A stretch of DNA of 64,000 nucleotides from assembly GCA_029448655.1 (NCBI GenBank), contig JACCLO010000003.1, positions 744,001-808,000 on the forward strand. The letters are read 5' to 3'. Made by a program: the position numbers and the translations under genes. The stretch comes from Wolfiporia cocos (taxonomy: Eukaryota; Basidiomycota; Agaricomycetes; Polyporales; Phaeolaceae). A model generated the notes under the pieces. It saw only the letters and a list, made by a program, of their open reading frames with translations. It was not told the origin of the DNA and searched no databases. Positions 1 to 12,924 of this stretch are shown piece after piece (within the stretch, counting starts at the first letter, position 1; every line of letters begins with the position of its first letter).

Positions 1-2331
1 GAGCCGGCGCGCGCGCTCGGCGGCGGAATGGAAGTGCCACGCATGGGTGTGCGGTCGCGGGCGTCCTTGAGCGGTCTGGCTGGCCCCGGCTTGTGGGACT
101 GTTGTACATAAGGGGCGGCGGCGACGATGTGCTAGCGGCCCTGGCCGTGGCCCGTGGGCGGATTACCCGAGAGTAGGATGGTCCACGGATCAACTGCATA
201 TTAGCTCAAGGTGTGGCAGCTGCTGTCGGGCGGTGGCACGCATGCACACGTATAACGGCATCGAGCGGGATGCCCAGCGCCTGCCTACCCCATCGTGCGC
301 CCAGTACAGGTGCCGTAAGAAGCCTTTCTGACAGCTGCCTATTCAAATTTTCACGACCGACTGTGGACGCTGGCAGCGGACAATGAGGGTGTTGACATCC
401 CGCCGACACATGTACCCGCCATGCCGTTACCATGTACGACAGGTCTTCCTGGACTGTTGACTGTGGCATTACTGTGTTGGACGGGGACAGTAGCATGCTG
501 ACAGTACCCCCGCCCTGACTCGGGCGTGTGCAGATGTCAGGATAACGACTGCGGCGCTGCTAGCATCTGTAGTCGGGCGCTGCGGGGGATGAGAGGGTCC
601 GCAGCACGCATAATGACCGTGTTCATGTGCCTAGCTCGAGTCTGCGGCGGACTATACTGAAATGGACTCTTTCGGGAGCGTGTGCAGCGGTGGCCCTGCG
701 ACCCTGTATTACCAGGCATCGCGTCGCGGCGATGGGCGATTCAAGCCGGTCGGCGATCTGCAAGGGTACACGCAGGGAAGAGATCGACATTGAAGTGGGT
801 GCCCGCCCGGGGGTATGACAGAGCGAGATATGATTCAAGACCGGGCGATGGGCGCAGGACGCGCTATGGCGCGTAATGGGGGCGAGATGGGGAGCGAGGC
901 ACCGCTAGCTCCAGGTTCACATAGATGCAGTCATTCAATTGCAGGGATGGAGCGCACGACCCGTTCGACGTCGCCCCAAAGCTGCGAGCGAAGCAGTATC
1001 CATGACGCGTGAGTTCTCCCTTGCTGATTAATGACAGTGGTATGGGGCTGTATCTGTGTGAAGTTCTTGCCGCATTCTCTACAGAGAGGACACCGGGATA
1101 GATATCCAGAAGTGGCACATCATTGATGAGCCTGATGCTTCGGACCATTGCGCTTAGCATGCAATGTCGGTGCATGAGCGCGGTCTCGCTCTTCGTGTCA
1201 AACGTTAGAGACAACGTCGTCCTGGTGGCTAATCAGTCTCTGAACCTCCACGTTCCGCTCAGCCACCGCCATGGGCATGGGCGCGACTGCCATTGACGCG
1301 GTCAGGTGATCGCGACATCGCGCATCGCGCGTCACACAGGCGCTCGCCTTGCAGAATGTCCACTGATATTACTGCCATCTTGCTTGCTGTACACTCGTGA
1401 TTGTGCAGCAGAGCTCAGATCTGCTATTTGCTATTTCTCGCCGGAATTAGCGCGCCGAGTGCTATCGCAGCGTGAGGGGCGTCGGCGAACGGCAAGATAC
1501 ATGTATCATGAGTAGTCCGGAGGGGGTTAGTAACGCCCCACAGGTTTGAACGGAATCATGCCTTTAGCCTTGGACCCTGTTCTTGGGATTCGCCGCGTCT
1601 TCAGCTCTTCGCCTGTGCTAACCCGGCTCGGCGTTGCGGCTTTCTACATTTTGTCCGACATCACCCACTCTGGTTCCCGAATCAACTAGTTAAAAATAGC
1701 ATGGGATGCAGTACTTGATGTCCCGAGTTGTCCCCTCTAAGTCCTATCTGATACAGAGGAAAAAGACTATGTCATGGGTGGCTAAAGAAAGCGTACGACA
1801 CGTGCCAGGATAAGCAGTGGGGCGTGACTGATGATCCTGATCAGCGTTTCCAAACTCCCAGACCCATGTCCATCAAGTGGTTGTTGCCGTGATCGTCGAT
1901 GAGGACTGCACATCCACTCACACTGGACAGATAACGCCTGCAGCGCGGTGCTGAGCGCTGGACCTCTGTCCCAGTCGAAGCTTGGCTTTTGCACAATGGG
2001 GGCGCATGTACGATCCACGTCTTGGCCAACATCTCATGCTCGCTAGGCCCATCTGCTCCCCGGCTCGCCTATGGCGCACTCGAGTATCCATCCCCACGGC
2101 CTGCCCACGACATCACCTTCGCAATGGTGCCGATCAGGGTCTCCAGCCATAAATGCGCGAATGAGCCTTCCTGCCGCACTCGACCTGCCTGAACGCACGC
2201 AATTGGACACCTTGCGGCGAGTCGTATCTCTGCTCGCTTTCCAATGCCATCGACACTTCCGCTACTGTGAGTGCGCAACTCTGTGCTACCGTGCGCGTGC
2301 AGCTGTGGCGTTGATGGACTGATGCGCGCGC
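1..2331. other. 5' stretch without recognisable gene
   Basis: Only short open frames with no familiar motif occur here, and no pair of splice sites joins them into a convincing protein. The region precedes DUF6534 copy A and could hold its promoter or older decayed copies, but I see nothing specific. Confidence 0.4.
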
Positions 2332-3960
2332 TTGCAGTGCCGTACCCCAGGTGCGTCCGTGATCCGGCCCTGGTGGAGGTGCGCTTACGGACGAGCCGCC
2401 CAGCTCATCGGAATATGTTTTAACTGGGCGTTACTGGGAGTGTTGAACCTCCAGACATGTGAGTGCCGAGTGGCGTGCTGTCGATCCCGCCCTGATCGGT
2501 ACACATTCGAGACCTCTACTGCGAATACTTCCCGGACGATCGGCTGGCCCTGAGGCTCCTAGGTGTGCATGTCGCATGCAGGCCTGACCGCGACTGACGG
2601 TGGATGTTGGATGCCGGACTGCAGTGTACGCCGTGTGGGCGTGGGAGTGGGTCCAGACAGGCCTGCTCACCGCGACGATCGTGGACATATACGCGTACGA
2701 CTTCGGCTCGCGGCTCTCGATCGCGCAGTCCCACAACAGCTGGTTCTCGGTGGCGATCATGTGTGGCGTGTCCGCGATGGTCCTCCAGAACTTTCTGTCG
2801 TGGAGGGTGTATTGGCTCTCTCGGTCCTGGGTGCTCGCCGTGATTATGACCGTGGTACGACGCGCGATCGGCCAGGCAGCAGGTGTTGCTGATTTGTGCA
2901 TTGGACCTCTGTCGTAGCTGTCCCTCATTCAAGGCGTAGCGGCTGTTGTCAGCGGTGTTCTGGTATGTGCGATCCGCAACTTGCCTTGACCCTTTCTAAA
3001 ATTGACAGGAGAGGACATGGGAAGTATCCGATATGGCCCAGGGCACGGCCCTCGTCCCTATCTATGTACGTCGGTGTATCAGGTCCTGTGCATGAGATTT
3101 GACCCTTTTTAGATCTGGCTCTGCACAAGCTCAGTACTAGACGTCTTGATCACAATCTCGATGACGACCCTGGTAAGTCCTCCCGCCCGCGTCTCATATC
3201 GTACTGATTTGCGCAGCTTCTCAGGAAGAAGACAGGACTTGCACACACCAACGCGATGATCAATCGTGTCGTCCGTCTGGTCGTGGAGACCGGTATGCTG
3301 ACGGGTACGTTACCCATATCTTGTTAGGCTTCTTGCAATGCATCGGATCGTCCTCTAGCGAGCGTCACTCTATCAGTTCTCATACTGTTCAACGTGCCGT
3401 CGGTACGTCAATGAGTAACGGAAGGTGACCGGCGGGTCCTGATTGGCTATGATTAGCTGCGCGATACTCTCATATACGAAACACCGTAAGTGATTTGGAC
3501 CTACGCTCCCCTCTCCCCTCTCCTCTCTGAAAAGGCATCGCACCATAGGGCAATGATACTTTCAAAAACGTGAGGTCCTCTCGCATAACTCTGCCACAAG
3601 GCACCTCATTATCAACACTGAACGCACCCAGATATGCCAATACCCTGCTCACCAATCTCAATAGTCGCCAGTACATACGGCAGCACAGCAAGCACACCGT
3701 CAACCTCGCGAAGAGCACCATTCAGTTCGACTTTGCACATGGCACAATGGAGAGTGCTACTGGATCCTCTGAGAGTGGTGCGGGAATCTCCCTGAATGCG
3801 CACCAAATGAAGGGCTTTGCGGCAGTACCAGACAGGCTGACCGAGCAGGAAGTGAGTATGACATTCTGAGCACCGCGTGACTGATGCGAGAGGGTTTTCA
3901 TAGGATCCGGACTTAAGTAGAGCGGGCAAGGGGCGGATGAGGCGCAATTCAATCACGTGA
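2332..3960 (+). CDS. DUF6534 multi-pass membrane protein, copy A
   Basis: This is a predicted seven-helix membrane protein of the Agaricomycete DUF6534 family; its function is unknown. Canonical GT-AG introns join a continuous reading. One exon ends at 2458 (helix with GICFNWALLGVLNLQ), followed by exons 2512-2562 (YLYCEYFPDDRLALRLL), 2625-2854 (WEWVQTGLLTA and a second helix) and 2918-2962 (LSLIQGVAAVVSGVL). Later exons carry LDVLITISM, then MINRVVRLVVETGMLTG, then LRDTLIYETP, then YANTLLTNLNSRQYI, and a final exon ends at the TGA at 3958-3960. NTLLTNLNSR is the usual family C-terminal signature. No in-frame ATG precedes the first exon. The expected residues just upstream (ALVEVRL, then TDE, then AQLIGICF) fall in three different frames around 2365-2400, so the 5' end may carry small indels or a missed exon. 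Copy E shares the exon pattern. Confidence 0.75.
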
Positions 3961-5147
3961 ATTCAGCAATGGAGTAAACGGAGATCACTGAAAGGGGCAG
4001 ATACTGCTGACGCCCCGCAATTGTACGAATACCTGAGAAGTCGTAAAATTTCTCCCGAACCGAACGTACCGTATAGTACCATTAACTCTTGAAAAGATGG
4101 TCATTTACCGATGATGTCGGTTTGTACCTATGCATAGTCCAGATTCGCAATAGACCATAGCCTCCCAAAGGGCTAAGAGCTGACAAGCACCACAATCGCT
4201 AGTTGGGCATACATCCTTCGGTGGGGTATCACAGAAAGAGAAAAGACCAGGATCAGCATATATCATACTAAGAGGAGCATAAGAAGCGCTACGGCGTCCA
4301 GAATCCAGAGAGATGTCTTCCTGGCATATGCCCAGCTCGCACTCCTTGCTCGTAGTTCTATTCAGAATACTGGTATCTTGACAGGAGATGGGTGCGAAGA
4401 CATCGAGGCATTATTTGATACTAGGAGTGTACCACCAGCTGGTCACAAGTGATGCCCGTTCCACAGCGCTAGCCTAAATTCTAGTTCGCATCAGCATCAG
4501 CACAGTGAGTAGCGCTCTACATGCGACCAGCACACTCGTACAAGATCTCAGGCATCGAGCGTTGAAATCTGAAACGTTGAAGCTAAGACGGTGCCGTGCT
4601 GACAACTGCTAATATGATATGCAGTTCGCACCTAGCGCGAGGCACGAGCGCTAAGTAGAACTAGTGCTTACTAAGCGAGCCAAAGAGGAAGGGCGCGTCA
4701 ACGCGGGTTTTCTCGCGCCCTTCTTTCCCGACTCGCAGCAAGCTCGTAGTCTACAGTCTCGCTGTAAGCTCGTAGCCAACAATTTCACCCACCCACCCAC
4801 TCCTTTGTGTCGGGCGGTGGTGTAGTCGTGCCACGCATTTCGGCCATCTACCCCACTTCTCGACGCACGAGAGAGCGGGTCCCTCTTACGTCGCCACGTT
4901 CCGAGTTCCGGCTCGCGAGTTTTCGATTTCGCATCCCAAACGCACCGTGCGCGTTTCGGGATCACTCAACCTCGCGCCCTCGACGCCAGAACCGGAACTC
5001 GCGCGCAGCGCTCCGGACACTCAGCGGTCACGTGCCGCGCCGGGACCCTCTCCTCTCCCCTCAATCCACGTTCTACTAATAGTAGCAAAAAGTTCCACAT
5101 ATCTCACATATAATAATACCCCTCGCCCGCTAGCGTAAGCTCGCAAC
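3961..5147. other. Intergenic, no gene seen
   Basis: Short open frames only. Around 4640-5050 the sequence becomes GC-rich and CpG-rich with an open frame on each strand, but I recognise no motif. The last five bases (TTAAG) before 5153 are the left target duplication of the LTR element that follows. Confidence 0.4.
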
Positions 5148-5152
5148 TTAAG

Positions 5153-6088
5153 TGACACAAGCGCAACCTTAAGACACACACCGGGGGAAGGTGGGTCGCA
5201 TGAAAGCGCCTTCCTGGTCCGGGCATCTCAAGGCACAAAAGGCCAAGACAAGTCTGAGGTTTACGCTCAAGACTGCCCGGCATATATACTCCTAACCTAT
5301 TTGTACATGTTTGTGTACGGTGGCTCAGAGGCCTCTACGTACTGGTATCTAACTGGCTATGAGCTACGTGCCGGTAGTGGCATCGGAGCGCTGGGGTACG
5401 CGAGGATGTCCATGGTAACGCAGCGTAAGGGGCGGATCAAAGGAGTAGCCAGTCTATCGGGTTCGATCAGTGGTTCTCGTCGATTGTAGGTGTGCCGGTA
5501 ATGGCGGGGTTCTAAGTCCGTGATCGGGCGTGGTCTGCCACGATCGGGGTGTAGCGCTCTACGACTGGTAGGGTTCTCAGTCGTGCAGAGCGTGGAGTTA
5601 TTATCCCTGCCTGATGTACTCGTAGGTCAGGGTGTGTAAGGGGTATAGTATAATGTCTATGCCAGTAATGGCGAGTGTCCGTGCGGTGGAGACGCGAGGT
5701 GGTAGGTTTAGTGTTCTGGGTCACGTGCGAGTATAGGTCGTGCCCCTAGTCGGCGTATAGCGTATTGTACGGTGGCGGTGTAGCCTGAGTGTGTGCGCAA
5801 GGCGTACCGTCGTGCTATCGTAGCCTGTTGGACTCTAGGGGTTGACTCGTGACTCCGGGTTTTAGGGACTAGGCAGCGTATGGCTCATGCTGCCGGGACT
5901 TGGACTGAGTTTAGGGTTAGACTGCTGGTGGCCTGCTAGTGCCCATAGTGGCCTGTATTGCGGAGGGCTTCTACTAGCGTTGCCGTGGGGTTCCAGCTGG
6001 GCTCGGATAGAGTGCTGTAGCGTGCGTATGGCGTGAGTGGGGTGCCAAGCTAGCGTGTTCTACTAGGCTTTGAAATTGGCTTGTGACA
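5153..6088 (-). repeat. 3' LTR of the 7.8 kb element
   Basis: This 936 bp copy matches 11984-12919 over its whole length as far as I compared. In the plus direction it runs from TGACACAAGCG to GGCTTGTGACA; in the element sense it starts TGTCACAAGC. The minus-strand TATA (TATATATGCC) near 5284 and the downstream AGACTTGTCTT are retained. Confidence 0.9.
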
Positions 6089-6102
6089 GTACCCCCTCTT
6101 TT
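6089..6102 (-). other. Polypurine tract of the 7.8 kb element
   Basis: On the minus strand the bases abutting the 3' LTR read AAAAGAGGGGGTAC, the purine run expected for second-strand priming. This fixes the element orientation. Confidence 0.7.
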
Positions 6103-9100
6103 AGCAACTCGTCCCCGAGTTTCCTTGCAAGTTCCTTGGACATGGTTCGACTGTGCTTGTCTGCACCGGGCGTGATGTACTATCGGTCTGGTTTCGACGT
6201 TCTAGTGCCCGCGTGCTTTCTAGTCTACTTGTAGGCGTGACCAGTGATGTCTGAAGTGCTAGTGTGTAGCTTTTCTACTTCAGTGGTCCTATGCCCGCAT
6301 GTCCTTCTGGCGCTGTCTGACCAGTATGTTCGACTTTGAGCTCTGTCTGCTGTTGGATCACCTTGGACGCGCGGGTCCTTGGGTCCTGTAGACGTCCTTG
6401 CTCTTTGTCTTACGTGTTCCCTGGTTTCGACAGTGGGTTGTAGTGTAGTGCGTGTATGGTGTGTCCGCGTGTCTTTTTTCTACACAACCTGCTTGCAAGT
6501 ATCCTTCCCTGGAGCGGTCGTTGTTCGATTGACTGGCTCCGTATGTCCGTGTGTCCTGTTCGTCCGACCTATGCCTTTTGTTTTCCGCGGTTCGTGGTAG
6601 GGATGTCTCGTCTACCGTGAGTGTAAAATGAAGGTAAGTAATAAGTCCTGGTTCCTATCCATGTGTATCCTATCTGTATAGTAGGGGGGATGTGGTTCCT
6701 TTGCTTGGGTATATGTGATTCGTTACTGTAGTATGTGTCTTTTTTATGTATATGTGTTTTTTGTATTTTGTATTTTTTCTGTATGTTTTTGTTTCTTTTG
6801 TTCGCCTTCGATCGTCGGCGTGGTTTTATATCGTAAGGATCATTATTGTATCGTAATATTCGTTGGAAGTGGGGTGTCTGGGTTGCTCTCCCCGGGTTCG
6901 TATAGTAAAAGGTGTGCCTTTTGCTTATTGCACCGTTGTCTACTGCCTAAGTACGTGTGCGCGTGATGGCCTGGTTTGCCAAATGCCGCATAGTGGTAGC
7001 CCTTCACCGTGTCTTTGGTGAGGCAAGGGTTCGTTGTCGATGTCCAGAAAGGGTGATTTTCGTTAAATTGACCCGAAATAATCGATTCCTCTCCCCCCTA
7101 GATTCAAGCTGTCCTCGGCTTGTCGTTTCCTTCTACTTCTACTTATTTTTCCCTTTACTTTCTTTCCCTTCGTGCTTGGTCTGAGGGCGCTTCAGCGGCC
7201 TTGGTTCCCGAGGTTATGGTACTGGGGGTCGCTCGTGACTCGTGTTCCCAAAGGTTACGGTACTGAAGGGTGGCGTGGCGCGGACGCGAGCTCTGGTCCG
7301 ATTTCTAGGTACTTGGATCCTTCCGTGTTCGTTCAAGGTGCGTATGTTTCCCCGCATCCTTGGTGGTTCGTTATTCTATTTTATAAATATAAACGAGTGG
7401 TTAGCGATTTTAAGGGGCGCTATCCCCCTGTGAGCTTGCTCGTGCTCGGGTATAGTTTTATTCGTATCTCTAGTAGGGTTTCCCCGGTGTTTCTAGAGAT
7501 TGAGTCGTTGCAACGGGCCCGTAGGTTCCCGTGCTTAATCGTATACTTCCGAGGGATGTCTCATCTCGGTTGTATTGGTTCGTTATATTATTATGGGCTA
7601 TTCTATTGCCCCTGTGTTCGGTGTATAAGGATTATCTTATGCTCGTAGTAATCCAGGGCGTAACACGCTCGCCTGGGTTTCTATGAGCGCAAGAGTATAT
7701 GGTATTTTTATTTTATTAGAGCGTGTTTAGGGTCTCGCTCTGTTTTATTGTATAAGAGGTGGCGTGTTTTGCCGTGTTCCCTCTTTGGGTATATTGTCCC
7801 TTTTCGAGTTCCTCATAGTGCTTTTATTAAAGGAAAGTACTTAGCTGTGCCCGGTCTGTACTACCGGGAGGTCACGGCGTTGGTTCTTTTCTAGCCGTCT
7901 GAGTCTACTGGGGGTTGGTACATGGGCTGTCCAGCTGCCCGATCCGTTTTGCGGCCGGAATCGCCGAATGAGTGTGTGGGGCCCTAATGGCCCAAGGGAT
8001 TTGTAAGGGCACTGCTTGGCCCGCGTACGAGGTCGATTCGGGTTGAGGGACGATGGCGCAGTCCCGTGGTCGCGTAACCGGACATGAGAGGCGGTCCCTT
8101 TTCCCACTGCCATATTCTGGTTTAGGTACTGGGGAGTGGCGTCATGCCGGGATTGGTCGGCTTCCATGGTCTTTACTGGCGGCGGCTACATGTCCAGCCG
8201 CTGGCCCAGGTTGGTGAGACCTGATCTCCTGCTTGGTCCGTTTCTTCCTGTGTACGTTAGTGAATTATAACTTAAAGAGCGCGGTCTAGCGCGTGTAGGT
8301 ATAGTGGCTGGGCGTCTGGTTCGCGTGCGGCCCATAGTTCCGGGTTAGGGTTTGGCACGTGACGCCCTGCCTGCCTCGATCCTGTCGGAGGCGGGGTATA
8401 GGTGTATTGTTGTTACAGCCATCTGCTGGGGTGGTGTGTCGGCAGCGGCGACTTGCTTAACTTGACGATTCTAGTCGGTGTAGGTGTTTCGAGGTCGAGC
8501 GGAGGGGTTTGCTTCCTCGGCTGGTAGTTCCGGTTTCTCAGCGCTCCTGGTGGGGTAGCGCGAGGACTAGGGAACCCCTGCTTTGGTTGCGGTCCCCTCA
8601 GGCTGATCGGTTACGACGGGAGTACGCGTCGTATTGGGTTACCAGGACCCCCTCTTTAGGGTTGGTCCTTCTACTTTTCCTGTTCCTGTTTTCTCTAGAA
8701 TGTAAGCAAGTATAATATATTTACAACCCCGCGATCTACTTGGTTCGGATCGGGGGTGGGGTTGGTTCATTGACCGGAATGATACATCGGTCGTGTGGTC
8801 GTTATCCGCGGAATTTCTCGTCGCGGTGGTGGACTACCGGTGGTTCTCGTTGGTTGTCCCGGAATGGGTCGTCATGGATGTAGTGGCGATCGAATGGGTC
8901 CGTCTTGCGCTGAGCAGGTGAAGTGCGCCGGTACTCTTGCATTAGCGGGGATCGGTACTGCGTGGCGAGCCAAGTCGTCAGGCTTCGGAGTACTAATCAA
9001 GTTCATATTTCTGAGCTAGGGCTTACGCCTCCCTGTATGGGGTAGTTGCCTATCAGACGGGATTTCCTCTACCGAGGTGGCTCAGCCGGGGTCGTAACCG

Positions 9101-11781
9101 GTGCCGTTTTCCTCTCGGAGTACTTTCCATACGTTCTCAAAATGTTCCTCTTACTCTGGCCGTTCGAGCTGTGACTGGTCGTATTATTGCTGTACGATCT
9201 GGTCCGCGAGTCGGTTCGATTATCCATGGGGTGTCGCTTCGGTTTCCTAAATGATCTATTCCGTTTCGAATCATTTAGTACGACTTTTTGTGTATGGACA
9301 GTGCGGAATGTTCCGTCGCACTGCCCCTTCACGTCCTCGCCGGTTAGGGCCATTCTGGACATGGCGGGTTCAATTATTCCCGTTGGTAGTACATGTGCTA
9401 CTACCTGGGTACAATGTCCCTATGCCCGTAGGCGTGGTCATGACCTCCCCGCAGGGTTAGGTCGTCGGCATGCCCGGTCCTCCGTGTGTCTGGGAGGGTT
9501 GCGCCCGGGTGTGTCATAAAAAATTCCACGTGCCCCTTCCCGTTCCTGGGTTGGGACACGCTTCATTGTAAATGTACGCCCTTGGTCTGGGTCGTACTGG
9601 ATAGATTCCACGCGCCCGTGGTCTGGGTTCGCGCTTCATGTATTATGGGTCGTGAGTCTGGGCGAGGCTGCCATTTCCCCTCGTCCAGACCCGTGGTACG
9701 TGACGTGATGTTATCCCTTACTATTGAGGGTTGCATCGATTTATATATTTTTATAAGGTATTAGGTGGGCGCGTATTACGCGGTTCCCCAGGGTATTTAT
9801 TTTATTTCATAACGGAGTCAAAAGGGTGGAGTGCCCGTGGGCCATTCCTCCAAATAGAAAGTGCGTAGCGGGGTGTTTTACCGCTGTGGTTCGTTGCAGA
9901 GCGGAATTATCCATCGCTCGGGGTCGTGGTTTGCCCCATGGCAGAGTATAGTCCATGAATTAAAATTAAGGGGCATACCTGGTTCGTGGTGAGTCCGATA
10001 CTCGCTTCCTAGGCTTTATTCCGTGAGCCGGTTCCTATTCGGACGAAGTGCGTCCAGGCCCCGAGTTCCTCTCCAGTGTACTTGCTTTTGGTTACGTCGG
10101 TCTCGGGACAGACTGCCGGTGCCAGTCGGGTTCGATGCCGGTTGTGGATGGATGCCGTGTTGTGGCGGAACAGGTACTTGTTCGGCTTCCGCGTGCTTGG
10201 TGTATCCCAGAGAGCTCGAAAGCTCGATCCTTCGTCCTCGCGTAGCGTAGCTTACTGCTTCCTCTCGCTCCGTCGGTCTCCTTCCTTTGTTGTCCAGTTT
10301 CTTCGTATACGTCTTTTTCCTATGTCCAGTTTGTACATGTCCATCCCTACTCTTATTCGGGTTATGTTCCCCCTAGTAGGTACGCGGTTTCACAGCGTTG
10401 CTAGTCCTTAGCATACCGAGTGCTCAAGGGAGGCGCGGCCCCCAAGATGTTCACGGCAGCCTTGGATTTTGCGGTGCCGTCGGAGTGACCGGTGTGTACT
10501 TCCTACTTTTGGTCTTTTCGGGGTTACCGATATAGAGTATATCTTCTGGGATTTTTACAGTCCGTAGTATACATGAGCTACGTATAGTCGTTCGGCGTGC
10601 TCGGGAGTTTGTACCTCCTTTTCCCAAGCGCGGTGTAGTGCGTGGCGGCGTTGGCTGCGTAAAGTGCTGGTGAGGCTTTTCTACTTTACGAGCCGGTGTC
10701 GGATTCCGCTACGGTGCAGGCCTTCTGTATGAAGCAGGGAGTTGGGTACCCTTGCTGCCTAATTGACTATGTATTGTGGACTGTGGATATGTCGGACTAG
10801 ACGTTACGTCGGACGGGTTTATCGAGAAGGAATATATTGTCCATCCTAAACGAGGGTGTATGTATCTCCTATAGCGGCCCCTGGCCTGCGGGGTACTCGG
10901 GGTCCAGTGGTGTTTCATCTTCGGGGCGACCGCTTTCGATCTGCGGCACGGTTTTTCCCCCTAGGACTTTGGGTGCCACTGAGCTCTTCGCGCGACCAGT
11001 CATGGTAGGGCGGCATGGAGACTTAATCGTTCTAGCCACGGCGTTCTTCGCGGCAATGTCCAAAAGGAAAAGGTCCTGTGCCGGGGGCGACCAAGCCCAG
11101 TCTCCGGCGGTGTACGTAACGAGTGTGTATGTACTGAATTCCTACAGTACGCAAAGTGGAGTCACGATCAGATTTCCCCTGTATTCTTTCGGAGCGCCCC
11201 CCGCCCACTGTGGCATTCAGCCTATAACTGCTATCGGGGTGGAGACTACAAACTCCTACTTCTCGGGTACTTTCGATCTACTCTAATCTGCACCCATCAC
11301 TTTTCGGTGATGCGCCAAGAAACGCCAAGGGGTTTTCTGCCCAAGGCCGGCAAGAAAGTGCAGCCTCCGAATCCTCGTCCAGCCCCAGAGCCAATCCGGG
11401 ATACCGGGGGACCGGGATCTATCCGCCTATGTGATGGGGCGTGTAAAAGTCTATGGTATATGCCAAGTGGCGTAATGTACTGGCCGCTGTCTGGGCCCTT
11501 CAGCCGCTGGTTAGGCGCTGGGTTCTATGGTAGCCGGGGGGACTGTAATGTCCGTACAGTCGGGCCGATAATGGCCGTAACTAATCGCTCAGCTCCCTGG
11601 TAAACTGCCAGCGGGCCCCTTATCGTCTTTGATTATTTCACGACGGGTGCACGGTTTCGCTGGTGGGGTTGTAACCCAAAGCCTTGCCCAAGCATTGCGC
11701 GAGGGTGGCCCAGTAGCTTCAGAGACAACGGTGAGGAGGGGTCCCCTCACGCTGCTCGATGTTCCCCCAGATCCCAATACT

Positions 11782-11868
11782 CCTTGACCCTGGAGTGTAC
11801 GGGTGTAAGACCTTGACCCTGGTCGTCGGGTATAGTTGCCCTTGACCCTGGTGCGGCGGGTGTAAGAT
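11782..11868. repeat. Three 29 bp tandem repeats in the 5' leader of the 7.8 kb element
   Basis: Units starting CCTTGACCCTGG begin at 11782, 11811 and 11840. They lie about 115 bp inside the 5' LTR, where an untranslated or packaging leader would be expected. Their function is unknown. Confidence 0.8.
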
Positions 11869-11971
11869 CTACAATGCCCGGATGACCGCAGTCAAACAAG
11901 GGCGAAAGAGAAATGCACGTTGCCCCTCGTGCGCCGGGGTTGGGGAGTGGTGAACACCTCCCCGGGGGTTG

Positions 11972-11982
11972 AGACTTGTCTT
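11972..11982 (-). promoter_or_regulatory. Self-primer binding site of the 7.8 kb element
   Basis: On the minus strand, one base after the 5' LTR, AAGACAAGTCT is the exact complement of AGACTTGTCTT, which lies inside the same LTR (12076-12086 on the plus strand) about 30 bp downstream of the TATA. This is the Tf1/sushi self-priming arrangement and not a tRNA site, since no TGG follows the LTR. Confidence 0.75.
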
Positions 11983-11983
11983 A

Positions 11984-12919
11984 TGACACAAGCGCAACCT
12001 TAAGACACACACCGGGGGAAGGTGGGTCGCATGAAAGCGCCTTCCTGGTCCGGGCATCTCAAGGCACAAAAGGCCAAGACAAGTCTGAGGTTTACGCTCA
12101 AGACTGCCCGGCATATATACTCCTAACCTATTTGTACATGTTTGTGTACGGTGGCTCAGAGGCCTCTACGTACTGGTATCTAACTGGCTATGAGCTACGT
12201 GCCGGTAGTGGCATCGGAGCGCTGGGGTACGCGAGGATGTCCATGGTAACGCAGCGTAAGGGGCGGATCAAAGGAGTAGCCAGTCTATCGGGTTCGATCA
12301 GTGGTTCTCGTCGATTGTAGGTGTGCCGGTAATGGCGGGGTTCTAAGTCCGTGATCGGGCGTGGTCTGCCACGATCGGGGTGTAGCGCTCTACGACTGGT
12401 AGGGTTCTCAGTCGTGCAGAGCGTGGAGTTATTATCCCTGCCTGATGTACTCGTAGGTCAGGGTGTGTAAGGGGTATAGTATAATGTCTATGCCAGTAAT
12501 GGCGAGTGTCCGTGCGGTGGAGACGCGAGGTGGTAGGTTTAGTGTTCTGGGTCACGTGCGAGTATAGGTCGTGCCCCTAGTCGGCGTATAGCGTATTGTA
12601 CGGTGGCGGTGTAGCCTGAGTGTGTGCGCAAGGCGTACCGTCGTGCTATCGTAGCCTGTTGGACTCTAGGGGTTGACTCGTGACTCCGGGTTTTAGGGAC
12701 TAGGCAGCGTATGGCTCATGCTGCCGGGACTTGGACTGAGTTTAGGGTTAGACTGCTGGTGGCCTGCTAGTGCCCATAGTGGCCTGTATTGCGGAGGGCT
12801 TCTACTAGCGTTGCCGTGGGGTTCCAGCTGGGCTCGGATAGAGTGCTGTAGCGTGCGTATGGCGTGAGTGGGGTGCCAAGCTAGCGTGTTCTACTAGGCT
12901 TTGAAATTGGCTTGTGACA
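11984..12919 (-). repeat. 5' LTR of the 7.8 kb element
   Basis: This 936 bp LTR is the partner of 5153-6088. The minus-strand TATA at about 12113-12119 is followed by the predicted transcript start and primer segment at 12086-12076. Confidence 0.9.
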
Positions 12920-12924
12920 TTAAG

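Larger units (their letters stand above)
5153..12919 (-). mobile_element. 7.8 kb LTR retroelement without recognisable coding (LARD-like)
   Basis: Two direct 936 bp LTRs (5153-6088 and 11984-12919) bound a 5.9 kb interior, and the element is flanked by a perfect 5 bp duplication TTAAG (5148-5152 and 12920-12924). A polypurine tract (minus-strand AAAAGAGGGGGTAC, next to 6089) and a primer site at 11972-11982 place the element on the minus strand. The interior is strongly strand-biased: the plus strand is G/T-rich and the element sense strand A/C-rich. Its open frames are short, and I could not find RT (xxDD), integrase or zinc-knuckle motifs. It therefore resembles a large retrotransposon derivative mobilised in trans, although an extremely decayed autonomous element is not excluded. 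A second copy starts at 62902. The insertion lies inside the DUF6534 cluster. Confidence 0.85.

Noticed and set aside
7172..7648. 158-codon plus-strand frame inside the 7.8 kb element
   Set aside because: It runs antisense to the element orientation fixed by primer site and polypurine tract, and has no domain. The low density of stops follows from the G/T-rich strand.
5153..12919. RIP as explanation for the skewed composition of the LTR element
   Set aside because: RIP changes both strands equally and would make the two LTRs differ. The LTRs look near-identical and the bias is one-stranded.
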